Shown: positions 1 to 6,226 of the stretch, in pieces
How positions within the stretch are numbered: position 1 is the first letter of the stretch
How the letters are laid out: each line of letters begins with the position of its first letter
Assembly (NCBI GenBank): GCA_017397695.1
Contig: JAFQIF010000037.1
Coordinates: 1 to 19,028 of the forward strand
DNA from: Clostridia bacterium
GTDB lineage: Bacteria; Bacillota_A; Clostridia; Christensenellales; Aristaeellaceae
Length of the DNA: 19,028 bases
Direction: 5' to 3'
Notes under the pieces: model-generated
What the model saw: the letters and a program-made list of their open reading frames with translations, nothing else
Told to the model about the DNA's origin: nothing
The model's database searches: none
Made by a program: the position numbers and the translations under genes

Positions 1-160
1 CGTGTTTGATTCTGTATCGAATCCTTGAAGTTTTACCTTCAAGGTTCAAAACTCATTGCGAATTGACTGTCTTTGTACAACTGCGACTCGTGAAAATCGC
101 AGTTCGCGTTCTTCTTGATTCTGTATCGTTTTCAAGGATCAGTTCCGTGTCACACGGAAT
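1..160 (-). other. Probable rRNA operon leader (5' part of transcript)
   Basis: Read on the minus strand, this stretch lies just downstream of a consensus promoter and contains no ORF of quality. It holds a short inverted repeat at 143-159 at the presumed transcript start. A CCTTGAAAAC-type box follows at about 127-138. There is an 8-bp stem at 79-104 and another 8-bp stem at 23-44. A 14-bp direct repeat (TTGATTCTGTATCG on plus) occurs at 6-19 and 115-128. Boxes of the form CTTTGAAAAC are common ahead of 16S genes in Firmicutes, so I infer the leader of an rRNA operon whose 16S gene would lie left of the window. No mature rRNA sequence is visible, so this could instead be the leader of another strongly expressed stable RNA. 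Confidence 0.55.
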
Positions 161-166
161 GATGAG

Positions 167-195
167 AGTATACCTCACGAATCTGTTTTTGTCAA
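167..195 (-). promoter_or_regulatory. Strong sigma-A promoter, rRNA type
   Basis: On the minus strand there is a perfect TTGACA (190-195), a 17-bp spacer, and TATACT (167-172), which matches the consensus at five of six positions. Upstream, A-rich tracts up to about 220 repeat AAAAAAGTGT and resemble an UP element. The near-consensus match and the structured non-coding leader that follows support a very strong stable-RNA promoter. Confidence 0.8.
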
Positions 196-388
196 CACTT
201 TTTTTGACACTTTTTTCATCCATTCTCGAGGTTTCCGTTCCCAAACCCGAACATTTCTATCCATCATTCAACAGATTCATTCGTGTTTTATAGCGAACGT
301 AGCCGTCATCCACTCTTGCATTTCACATCAATATACGAACATTAACCGATATTTAAAAGAAAAAACTTTTTTGTAAATCGATTTCACG

Positions 389-423
389 AAAAAAGCCCCG
401 CTCGAGCATGCTCAAGCGGGGCT
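389..423 (-). terminator. Rho-independent terminator of the zinc-ribbon gene
   Basis: A 15-bp stem with one mismatch spans 394-423 (AGCCCCGCT arms) and is followed on the minus strand by six Ts (389-394). It starts 8 bp after the stop codon of the zinc-ribbon gene and insulates it from the strong promoter downstream. Confidence 0.9.
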
Positions 424-430
424 GCGTCAA

Positions 431-721
431 TCAATAACGCGGAGCACGATGCGCAGCGAAGCAATCGCGGCAGTACACGGGCTTATCGCCGCGCGGCTGG
501 AACGGGACCTGGGTCTCCTTGCCGCAATCAGCGCAGATCGCGGTGAACATCTCACGCTGCGGACGGGCATTGCCATTCTGGGCACGGAACGCAGCACGGC
601 ACTCCGGGCAGCGGCGCGGCTTATTCTGGAAGCCCTTCTCCGCATAGAACGCCTGCTCAGACGCACTGAAGATGAACTCCTTGTTGCAATCGCGACAAAC
701 GAGGGTTTCGTCCTGATACAT
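431..721 (-). CDS. Small zinc-ribbon protein (zf_Tbcl-like, two CxxC pairs twice)
   Basis: This is a 96-residue protein with two zinc-ribbon modules. The N-terminal one has CRDC at about residues 9-12 and CPEC at about 38-41. The C-terminal one has CADC near 63-66, then a VPFQPRGDKPVYC segment ending in CRDC. The pattern CxxC..VPF.P...PVYCxxC is typical of small bacterial zinc-binding proteins of the zf_Tbcl/zf_Tbcl_2 type, whose biochemical role is not established. Nucleic-acid or protein binding is inference. The start is supported by AGGAGGAT about 8 nt upstream. The gene is monocistronic, with a terminator directly after it and an extended -10 promoter about 130 nt upstream, giving an unusually long 5' leader. 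Confidence 0.85.
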   Translation of the reverse strand: MYQDETLVCRDCNKEFIFSASEQAFYAEKGFQNKPRRCPECRAAFRAQNGNARPQREMFTAICADCGKETQVPFQPRGDKPVYCRDCFAAHRAPRY

Positions 722-759
722 AATTGTATCCTCCTAAAAAATAGATTGACCTTCACCGA

Positions 760-776
760 TTGGCTCTCAAAGCCAA
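760..776 (-). promoter_or_regulatory. Hairpin in the 5' leader of the zinc-ribbon gene
   Basis: TTGGCT and AGCCAA arms (6 bp) are separated by a 5-nt loop inside the roughly 125-nt untranslated leader of the zinc-ribbon gene. It lies about 25 nt upstream of the ribosome binding site. Any regulatory role is inference. Confidence 0.35.
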
Positions 777-852
777 GACTTCCTGTTGGGGCGCGAAGGC
801 AATCCAAGGAGGCCGTAATTGAGATTGAGAAACGATGGATTAGGTTCGAGGT

Positions 853-861
853 ATTATAGCA
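853..861 (-). promoter_or_regulatory. Extended -10 promoter for the zinc-ribbon gene
   Basis: The minus strand reads TGCTATAAT: a perfect -10 hexamer with the TGn extension. The -35 region (876-881) is poor, as expected for an extended -10 promoter. The predicted transcript start is near 846. Confidence 0.6.
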
Positions 862-872
862 CAATTCACGCA

Positions 873-960
873 GATTTGCTACTCTTTTTCTTTTTTTGCA
901 AAATATTCCTGATAACCAAAGGAATTCCTCTTCTTGATGCAAAATACTATGATTTGCTAC
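873..960. repeat. Paired short direct repeats in the divergent XRE/zinc-ribbon intergenic region
   Basis: The exact 10-mer GATTTGCTAC occurs at 873-882 and 951-960. A second motif, TGCAAAATAYT, occurs at 897-907 and 938-948, with starts 41 bp apart. One 10-mer copy overlaps the -35 zone of the leftward promoter; the other overlaps the -10/start zone of the rightward promoter. This suggests binding sites for a regulator, perhaps the adjacent XRE protein. The binding role is inference. Confidence 0.4.
948..953 (+). promoter_or_regulatory. Putative -10 box of the XRE regulator gene
   Basis: TATGAT matches TATAAT at five of six positions and lies about 30 nt upstream of the start codon. No good -35 box is visible at 16-18 bp spacing, which fits a promoter that needs help or is regulated. 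Confidence 0.35.
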
Positions 961-983
961 ATATCAATCGGAGGAATACGCCT

Positions 984-1370
984 ATGTCCGTTCAGGTAGA
1001 TTACAGAATCATTGGCCTTCATATCAGCACATATCGTCATCAGCGGAATTTTACCCAGGAAGAACTGGCCGAATGCGCCGGAATCAGCAAACAGTTCCTC
1101 AGCAACCTTGAACGTGGAAAAGCGATTCCCAGTGTAAATACACTGATGGCGCTTTGCGATGCGCTGAATATCACCGCCAATGACTTGCTCATGCATTCTG
1201 CCCATCATGATCCAAACGCGCCCAGTCGGCTTCGTGATGCATGCGATGCTTTCGAAAACACATTGACCGATCAGCTGCTTGGGCACGAAGCAAAAGCGCC
1301 TGCCTTTATTTCGCTGGAAGATCTTCCTCTCTACGACATTGAGCTCGACGACATCACGAAAGACGAATAA
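984..1370 (+). CDS. XRE-family helix-turn-helix transcriptional regulator
   Basis: The product is 128 residues. Residues about 10-70 form a Cro/C1-type HTH domain: the segment TQEELAECAGISKQFLSNLERG carries the classic helix-turn-helix with the conserved Gln and the LSNLERG end, followed by P-S-V-N-T-L-M-A-L-C-D-A-L. The C-terminal half (about 75-128) is acidic, has no recognised sensor domain, and may mediate dimerisation. The start at 984 is chosen over the longer upstream frame because GAGGAAT lies 7-8 nt before this ATG, and the extension would run through the AT-rich promoter region. It is transcribed divergently from the zinc-ribbon gene, and autoregulation through the intergenic repeats is plausible. 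Targets cannot be read from the sequence. Confidence 0.85.
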   Translation: MSVQVDYRIIGLHISTYRHQRNFTQEELAECAGISKQFLSNLERGKAIPSVNTLMALCDALNITANDLLMHSAHHDPNAPSRLRDACDAFENTLTDQLLGHEAKAPAFISLEDLPLYDIELDDITKDE

Positions 1371-1398
1371 CGCAACCGAAAAATACATTTATATAGAA

Positions 1399-1431
1399 GA
1401 AACGCCGCAGATTACGCAGCGTTTCTTTTTT
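1399..1431 (+). terminator. Terminator after the XRE gene, probably bidirectional
   Basis: GAAACGC and GCGTTTC arms (1399-1425), extended by two more pairs past a mismatch, are followed by six Ts. On the minus strand the hairpin is followed by a moderately T-rich tract, so it may also end the YqeY transcript that converges on it. Confidence 0.75.
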
Positions 1432-1448
1432 CTTCTTCGTATTATCTC

Positions 1449-1895
1449 TTATGCAAAATAGCTGCTCAGCAGCTGATTGACAAGACCACCGTCCGCCTTC
1501 CCCTTCACACGCGGCATCAGCGCCTTCATGATCCTTCCCTTATCCTTGGCAGTCGGCTTTTCAATCGCCAAATCAGCAAGCACAGTCTCAATCGCCGCGC
1601 GGATTTCGCTTTCATCCATCAGCTTCGGCGCAAACTCGCTGTATACGCTGATGCGCATCTTCGCTTCCTCAATAATCTGCGTACGATCTGCAGGCGTGGT
1701 ATCCATGGTTTCCTGAGCCTGCTTAATCTCGCGGAAGATGACAGCGTTCTCTTCTTCCTCTGTCAGATCTGCACGCTTATCAATTGCCTTGCTCTTCAGC
1801 GCAGAAAGCAGCAGCGACAGCGCATCCTTACGCGCCTTATCCTTGTCCTTCATCGCCTGCATCATAGCAGTACGCACGGTATCAATCTTGCTCAT
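1449..1895 (-). CDS. yqeY: GatB/YqeY domain-containing protein
   Basis: This 148-residue protein has the usual length and layout of stand-alone YqeY proteins. An N-terminal helical part contains RKDALSLLLSALKSKAID. The central part includes E-E-E-E-N-A-V-I-F-R-E-I-K-Q. The C-terminal helical segment ends with KDKGRIMKALMPRVKGKADGG. The family resembles the tRNA-binding tail domain of the GatB amidotransferase subunit, so it is often annotated as tRNA amidotransferase-related, but its own activity is not established. It follows the isomerase-like gene by 7 nt. Its AAGGAG ribosome binding site overlaps the last codons and stop of that gene, which points to one operon with translational coupling. 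Confidence 0.92.
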   Translation of the reverse strand: MSKIDTVRTAMMQAMKDKDKARKDALSLLLSALKSKAIDKRADLTEEEENAVIFREIKQAQETMDTTPADRTQIIEEAKMRISVYSEFAPKLMDESEIRAAIETVLADLAIEKPTAKDKGRIMKALMPRVKGKADGGLVNQLLSSYFA

Positions 1896-1902
1896 TCCAT
1901 TT

Positions 1903-2685
1903 TCACTCCTTCATCTTATCTCTCATGAAAGCAATGGCGCGCAGCAGCGCTTCATCGCTTTTAATCAGCGCAAGATAGGGTTCCATAATCACAGGGCCGC
2001 TATAGCCGACGCTGCGAAGCGCCTTCATCAGCGCATCAAAATCTACACAGCCTTCACCAGGAAGACACAGTTTGCCATCCTCTGTCCAGTCGCACACATG
2101 TACGTTACACAACCTGTCTCCCATCGCATGGACAAACGCAATCGGATCACAGTGTGCTCGCATAGCCTGCTTGATATCCAGCGTGAAGCGCACTTGCGGC
2201 AATGCCTCCCTTGCCTCCAGTACGCGATCCGGCGTTGTCAGCTGGCACCAGCAAACATTCTCCCAACCGATCACCATACCTCGTGCTTGAGCCAGCGCAC
2301 ACATCGGCTCAAGCGCTTCCCGATTCCACTTGAGATTCCATGGCAGCGGTGAAAGCAGCGGCGTATTGCGGCCATGATACACAAACGTATCCGCTCCAAG
2401 AATCTGGCCGGCATTGAGCACCTGCTCAAAATGGGCAAAAGCATCGCGAGTCTGCCGCGCAGGACGACCTGCCATGTAGTTTTCGTAGCCGCCCAGCGGA
2501 TGTACGCTTGTGCAGGGCATATCGCCAAGCTTTTCCTTGACGAGCAGCGCAAAGCTTACTGTGATCTCGCTGTCGGACTGAAGAAAAACCTCCGCGCAAT
2601 CCAACGGCAGCTTTGCAATCTCTGCTGCCGCATCCTCGGTTTCCCATCTGCCGTAAAAAGCCGCCGTAGAAAGCCCCAACTGCAA
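1903..2685 (-). CDS. Sugar phosphate isomerase/epimerase-like TIM-barrel protein (TTG start)
   Basis: The product is 260 residues of the xylose isomerase-like TIM-barrel/AP endonuclease 2 family. It starts QLGLSTAAFYG. Barrel strands ending in metal-ligand candidates follow: SVHPLGG, TFVYHGRNTP, GWENVCWCQL, FTLDIKQAMRAHCDP, NVHVCDW and VIMEPYL. In this family His, Glu and Asp residues at such positions bind a divalent metal; the substrate cannot be predicted. The start is set at a TTG because the in-frame upstream ATG would place the -10 box inside the coding region. A GGGGAGGG site (2695-2702) sits 9 nt before the TTG, and family members begin at this point. It forms an operon with yqeY downstream. 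Confidence 0.82.
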   Translation of the reverse strand: MQLGLSTAAFYGRWETEDAAAEIAKLPLDCAEVFLQSDSEITVSFALLVKEKLGDMPCTSVHPLGGYENYMAGRPARQTRDAFAHFEQVLNAGQILGADTFVYHGRNTPLLSPLPWNLKWNREALEPMCALAQARGMVIGWENVCWCQLTTPDRVLEAREALPQVRFTLDIKQAMRAHCDPIAFVHAMGDRLCNVHVCDWTEDGKLCLPGEGCVDFDALMKALRSVGYSGPVIMEPYLALIKSDEALLRAIAFMRDKMKE

Positions 2686-2722
2686 AGTGCGGTTCCCTCC
2701 CCATATGGTATTTCTGCCTTTT

Positions 2723-2751
2723 ATTATAGCGCAGCGCACCGCTGATGTCAC
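2723..2751 (-). promoter_or_regulatory. Sigma-A promoter of the isomerase-yqeY operon
   Basis: The minus strand has GTGACA (2746-2751, five of six matches), a 17-bp spacer and a perfect TATAAT (2723-2728). The transcript would start near 2716, about 30 nt before the TTG start codon. Confidence 0.75.
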
Positions 2752-2771
2752 TTTCTTTTTGGTGGCAAGTA

Positions 2772-2780
2772 TGGTATATT
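2772..2780 (+). promoter_or_regulatory. Putative extended -10 promoter of the YgiQ gene
   Basis: TGGTATATT carries the TGn extension and a five-of-six -10 hexamer (2775-2780). The -35 zone is weak. It is divergent from, and close to, the promoter of the isomerase operon, and the leader would be about 27 nt. Confidence 0.45.
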
Positions 2781-2813
2781 GAATATAGATATCAATTCTT
2801 TGAGGGGTATATT

Positions 2814-4793
2814 ATGGCAGAACGCCTTCTTTTTCCGCCAACTACCGCCGCCGATCTTGAGCAGCGCGGCTGGGATGCGCCGGATTTTGTTTACGTAAGC
2901 GGCGATGCATATGTGGATCATCCTTCCTTTGGCACCGCCATCATCACCCGCACATTGGAAGCCGCCGGCTATCGCGTCGCCGTGCTCGCGCAGCCAAACT
3001 GGCGCAGCCCAGCGGATTTCAAGCGTTTTGGCCGCCCAAATTACGGCTTCCTCGTCTCTTCCGGCGTGATTGACAGCATGGTCAATCACTACACTGCAGC
3101 CAAAAAACGCCGCTCCAGCGACGTATACACACCCGGCGGCAAACCGGCAAAACGCCCGGATCGTGCGGTGATCGTCTACTGCAATCTGATCCGACAGGCA
3201 TACGGCGACATCCCGATCGCCATCGGCGGCGTCGAAGCGTCTCTGCGCAAATTCGCGCACTACGACTACTGGGACGACAGCGTCCGCAGGAGCATCCTCA
3301 TCGACAGCAACGCCGATCTGCTGATGTTCGGCATGGGCGAGCGCTCGATTCTGGTCACCGCAGACTGGATGAGCCGTGGTGCGCCCGCCTGGGAATGCGC
3401 CAAGATGCGCGGCGTCTGCTATGTCGCCAATGTGCCGATGCGCGGCAGCATCGAGGTACCCTCCTATGAGGAATGCGTGCGCAGCAAAAAGAAATATGGT
3501 GAGGCATTCCTCGTACAGTACAATGAGCAGGACCCCGTACGCGGACATGCCATCAGCCAGAAGCACGGCGACAAGTATGTCATTCAGACCGTGCCGGATA
3601 TGCCGCTCACGCGCGAGGAGCTTGACCGCGTCTATACCCTGCCCTTCCAGCGCACCTGGCATCCGGATTACGATAGCGAGGGCGGCGTACCCGCTATCGA
3701 AGAGGTACAGTTCTCCATCGCGCAGACACGCGGCTGCTTTGGTTCCTGTTCTTTCTGCGCGATCACGTTCCTGCAGGGGCGCATCGTATCTACGCGCAGC
3801 CATGAATCCGTGCTCGAAGAGGCAAAGGCGATTACGGCGATGCCGAATTTCAAGGGATACATCCACGACGTCGGCGGCCCTACCGCCAACTTCCGCCATC
3901 CTTCCTGCCAGAAGCAGCTCAAATTCGGCACATGCGCAAACAGGCAGTGTCTCTTCCCCAAGCCCTGCCCGAACATGACCGTCGATCATACGGACTACAT
4001 CCAGCTGCTGCGCGAAATCCGTGCGCTGCCCAAGGTAAAAAAGGTCTTCGTGCGTTCCGGCTTGCGCTACGATTACATCATGGCCGACAAGAGCGATGCA
4101 TTCCTTAAAGAGCTGTGCCAGCATCACATCAGCGGACAGCTCAAGGTAGCGCCAGAGCACGTGAGCCCGAAGGTGCTTGCCGTGATGGGCAAACCGGGCC
4201 GTGACGTATACGATGCATTCTGCGCAAAATACCAGAAGATCAACCAGCAGCTGGGCAAAGAGCAATATCTGGTGCCGTATCTGATTTCCAGCCACCCAGG
4301 CAGCGATCTTGAAGCAGCCATCGAGCTGGCAGAATACCTGCGCGACATCAACCACCAGCCCGAGCAGGTACAGGATTTCTACCCGACTCCTGGCACGCTG
4401 TCCACCTGCATGTTCTACACCGGCTTTGATCCGAGAACCGGAAAGAGCGTCTTCGTTCCGCGCACGCCGCAGGAAAAGGCCATGCAGCGCGCGCTGCTGC
4501 AGTTCAAGCGTCCGCAGAATTTCCCGCTGGTGCGCGAAGCGCTACGCCAGGCCGGACGGGAAGACCTGATCAGCACCGGAAGAAACTGCCTTGTACCGCC
4601 GGAGGGCGTGAAAACCGCCGCGGAATATGCACAGATCCGCAGGGAAAAGAAGGCACGCGAGGAACGCCGCGAAATGCGCGAGCACCGCAGCGCAAAGCCT
4701 ATCAAGGGAAAACCGGACGCCCGCAAGAGCGCAAAGTCTGCTGCCAAAGCAGGCCGCAGCGCCGCGCCTAAAACCGCGCCGCGCAAAAAATAA
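2814..4793 (+). CDS. ygiQ: YgiQ family radical SAM protein
   Basis: The product is 659 residues, within the usual YgiQ range. The N-terminal domain (about 1-290) contains the family hallmarks [12 protein letters not shown], the [13 protein letters not shown] segment, and [18 protein letters not shown]. The radical SAM core begins at the C308-x3-C312-x2-C315 motif ([13 protein letters not shown]), which binds the 4Fe-4S cluster used with S-adenosylmethionine. The extra CANRQC and PKPCPN cysteines near residue 375 fit the family. The C-terminal 55 or so residues are a Lys/Arg/Ala-rich low-complexity tail. The reaction and substrate of YgiQ are not known to me. The ATG at 2814 is chosen because GAGGGG precedes it and the family sequence starts there; the longer frame reads through the promoter. 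A terminator follows. Confidence 0.93.
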   Translation: MAERLLFPPTTAADLEQRGWDAPDFVYVSGDAYVDHPSFGTAIITRTLEAAGYRVAVLAQPNWRSPADFKRFGRPNYGFLVSSGVIDSMVNHYTAAKKRRSSDVYTPGGKPAKRPDRAVIVYCNLIRQAYGDIPIAIGGVEASLRKFAHYDYWDDSVRRSILIDSNADLLMFGMGERSILVTADWMSRGAPAWECAKMRGVCYVANVPMRGSIEVPSYEECVRSKKKYGEAFLVQYNEQDPVRGHAISQKHGDKYVIQTVPDMPLTREELDRVYTLPFQRTWHPDYDSEGGVPAIEEVQFSIAQTRGCFGSCSFCAITFLQGRIVSTRSHESVLEEAKAITAMPNFKGYIHDVGGPTANFRHPSCQKQLKFGTCANRQCLFPKPCPNMTVDHTDYIQLLREIRALPKVKKVFVRSGLRYDYIMADKSDAFLKELCQHHISGQLKVAPEHVSPKVLAVMGKPGRDVYDAFCAKYQKINQQLGKEQYLVPYLISSHPGSDLEAAIELAEYLRDINHQPEQVQDFYPTPGTLSTCMFYTGFDPRTGKSVFVPRTPQEKAMQRALLQFKRPQNFPLVREALRQAGREDLISTGRNCLVPPEGVKTAAEYAQIRREKKAREERREMREHRSAKPIKGKPDARKSAKSAAKAGRSAAPKTAPRKK

Positions 4794-4802
4794 TCGCGAT
4801 GA

Positions 4803-4842
4803 CAAAGCCGCCGAAGGAACGCCTTCAGCGGCTTTGCTTTTT
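4803..4842 (+). terminator. Terminator of the YgiQ gene
   Basis: CAAAGCCGC and GCGGCTTTG arms plus an inner GAAGG/CCTTC pair (4803-4836) are followed by five Ts. On the minus strand no T run follows, so it appears one-directional. Confidence 0.88.
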
Positions 4843-4879
4843 CATTACCAGATATCTTGCATATCAGCATCTTTTATGC

Positions 4880-5353
4880 TTATATCTCAAGCGGCAGCTC
4901 CCTGCCATCCAGCACAGCGCGGATAAGGCGTTCACCATCATAGACCAGTTTGAGCGAAAAGAAGGCTTCGCGTTCCTGCAAAAGGCGCAGGAAAACCTTG
5001 TCGCCCTCCCAGATAGGCAGCTTCGTGACGCTTTCCCACGGCACCCATTCCAGCGTTCCTTCGTCGCACTCGCGCATTTCCCCTTTGTATGCGGTTGCGG
5101 TAAACAGGTGCATGTATTCACACCAATCCGCAGAGAGAAAGGTCACGATACCCCGATACGCCCACTGCGTCGGCGTGAGGCCCGTTTCCTCACGAAACTC
5201 GCGCAGCATGCATTCCTCCGGGCTTTCGCCATGCTCAAACTTGCCGCCGATTCCGATCCATTTATCGTGATTGACATCGTTCTTCTTTTTAACGCGATGA
5301 AGCATCAGCGTCTTTCCATCGATATTGAGATAGCAAAGGGTTGTATGCAGCAT
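4880..5353 (-). CDS. Nudix hydrolase, MutT/8-oxo-dGTP diphosphatase type
   Basis: The product is 157 residues. The Nudix box is complete: G37-x5-E43-x7-R51-E52-F-R-E55-E56-T-G58-L, with the metal-binding REFREE core. The opening LHTTLCYLNIDGKTLMLHR, and the KWIGIGGKFEHGE segment before the box, resemble Firmicute 8-oxo-dGTP diphosphatases, so nucleotide-pool sanitation is the likely role; the substrate is inferred. The start at 5353 is chosen over the ATG at 5392 because GGAGGAA sits directly upstream at proper spacing and the family starts with this segment. It is transcribed divergently from the cysteine-rich membrane protein, from a promoter that overlaps that gene's promoter. Confidence 0.9.
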   Translation of the reverse strand: MLHTTLCYLNIDGKTLMLHRVKKKNDVNHDKWIGIGGKFEHGESPEECMLREFREETGLTPTQWAYRGIVTFLSADWCEYMHLFTATAYKGEMRECDEGTLEWVPWESVTKLPIWEGDKVFLRLLQEREAFFSLKLVYDGERLIRAVLDGRELPLEI

Positions 5354-5386
5354 GTCCCGTTCCTCCGGATATCCGTCTGTTTCTTG

Positions 5387-5415
5387 TTGCAAAACAGCTT
5401 TTCATTCGATATAAT
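5387..5415 (+). promoter_or_regulatory. Sigma-A promoter of the membrane-protein gene
   Basis: TTGCAA (5387-5392), a 17-bp spacer and a perfect TATAAT (5410-5415). The transcript would start near 5422, inside the oppositely facing promoter. Confidence 0.75.
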
Positions 5416-5417
5416 GA

Positions 5418-5446
5418 ATCATAATTCGTTTTCACTCCGGTGTCAA
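5418..5446 (-). promoter_or_regulatory. Sigma-A promoter of the Nudix gene
   Basis: The minus strand has a perfect TTGACA (5441-5446), a 17-bp spacer and TATGAT (5418-5423). Its -10 box is only 2 bp from the -10 box of the opposing promoter, so the two start regions overlap. Confidence 0.75.
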
Positions 5447-5473
5447 GCCGGGGCATTTCCAAAGGAGATCGTC

Positions 5474-6196
5474 ATGTCCAAAATACGCAAAATCTACTTT
5501 GCACGCCTTTTCGGCCGCATCTTCATTCTTGTTTTGAGCTGCATACTCTTCTTTACAAAGTCCTCCATCTTTGCGCCGCTGGAAGGCATGCGCTTTTTCG
5601 ACGGCATCTCTCTTCTGCATGTGCTATGGCTCATCTGGATGATCGACATGCTCTCCCAGCTGCTTCCCATTCAGAAAGACCTTTCAATCGGATCGCTCAA
5701 AGTGTTCCGTCAGCACTTCAGACCCATCCGTGAGAAAGTAAGCATTCAGGCACTCAAGGAGCATATCCGCACGGCAACCAAGGCCGCCTTCTGGGTGATG
5801 CTGCTCTGGTGTCTGCTCATCGCCGCCATCGGCGCGCTGCATGCTGCCGGGATCCTCAGCCATGTGCATCTGTTCCTGATCACCGTCGTGTTCTACGTAT
5901 GCGATCTCATCTGTGTGCTGATCTGGTGTCCGTTCCGCCTGATGATGCGCAACCGCTGCTGCACTACCTGCCGCATCTTCAACTGGGATCACCTGATGAT
6001 GTTCTCCCCGCTGCTCTTTGTACCCAGCTTTTATGCATGGAGCCTTTTCGGCATGTCGCTGCTGGTCTTCCTGATCTGGGAAGGCTGCATACTGATGCAT
6101 CCGGAGCGCTTCTGGGACAAGACCAATGCCGCGCTGCAATGCGCCAACTGCACAGACAAGCTCTGCACACAGTATTGTCAGAAGCTTCGAAAATAA
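5474..6196 (+). CDS. Integral membrane protein with two cysteine clusters, function unknown
   Basis: The product is 240 residues with about five or six hydrophobic segments: roughly 13-29, 45-63, 104-126, 131-153, and a long 173-207 stretch that may be one or two helices. The basic loop 64-103 is probably cytoplasmic. Two cysteine groups stand out: C162, C163, C166 (RCCTTCRIFNWDH) after the fourth segment, and C223-x2-C226-x4-C231-x3-C235 in the hydrophilic C-terminus. These could bind zinc or an iron-sulfur cluster, or form a redox site; this is inference. I do not recognise the family. The ATG at 5474 has AAGGAG about 8 nt upstream and follows its own promoter, so the longer upstream frame is rejected. 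A terminator overlaps the stop codon. Confidence 0.8.
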   Translation: MSKIRKIYFARLFGRIFILVLSCILFFTKSSIFAPLEGMRFFDGISLLHVLWLIWMIDMLSQLLPIQKDLSIGSLKVFRQHFRPIREKVSIQALKEHIRTATKAAFWVMLLWCLLIAAIGALHAAGILSHVHLFLITVVFYVCDLICVLIWCPFRLMMRNRCCTTCRIFNWDHLMMFSPLLFVPSFYAWSLFGMSLLVFLIWEGCILMHPERFWDKTNAALQCANCTDKLCTQYCQKLRK

Positions 6197-6224
6197 GCAG
6201 GTTTTCAGCCTGCTTTTCTTTTTT
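6195..6224 (+). terminator. Terminator of the membrane-protein gene
   Basis: AAGCAGG and CCTGCTT arms with a 7-nt loop (6195-6215) are followed by a T-rich tract to 6224. The stem begins within the stop codon. On the minus strand a shorter ATTTT follows, so it may weakly end the esterase-like transcript as well. Confidence 0.8.
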
Positions 6225-6226
6225 GC

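Noticed and set aside
427..942. A 171-codon minus-strand frame overlapping the zinc-ribbon gene
   Set aside because: It is out of frame with the cysteine-rich product, is arginine/serine-rich in the way of a shifted frame, and runs through the promoter region.
2748..4355. A 535-codon open frame on the minus strand opposite the YgiQ gene
   Set aside because: YgiQ is unmistakable on the other strand. The antisense frame is open because of the GC-rich codon pattern and shows no recognisable motif.
4799..5473. Upstream extension of the membrane-protein frame (a 465-codon version)
   Set aside because: It runs antisense through the whole Nudix gene and its promoter. The ATG at 5474 has a strong ribosome site and its own promoter.
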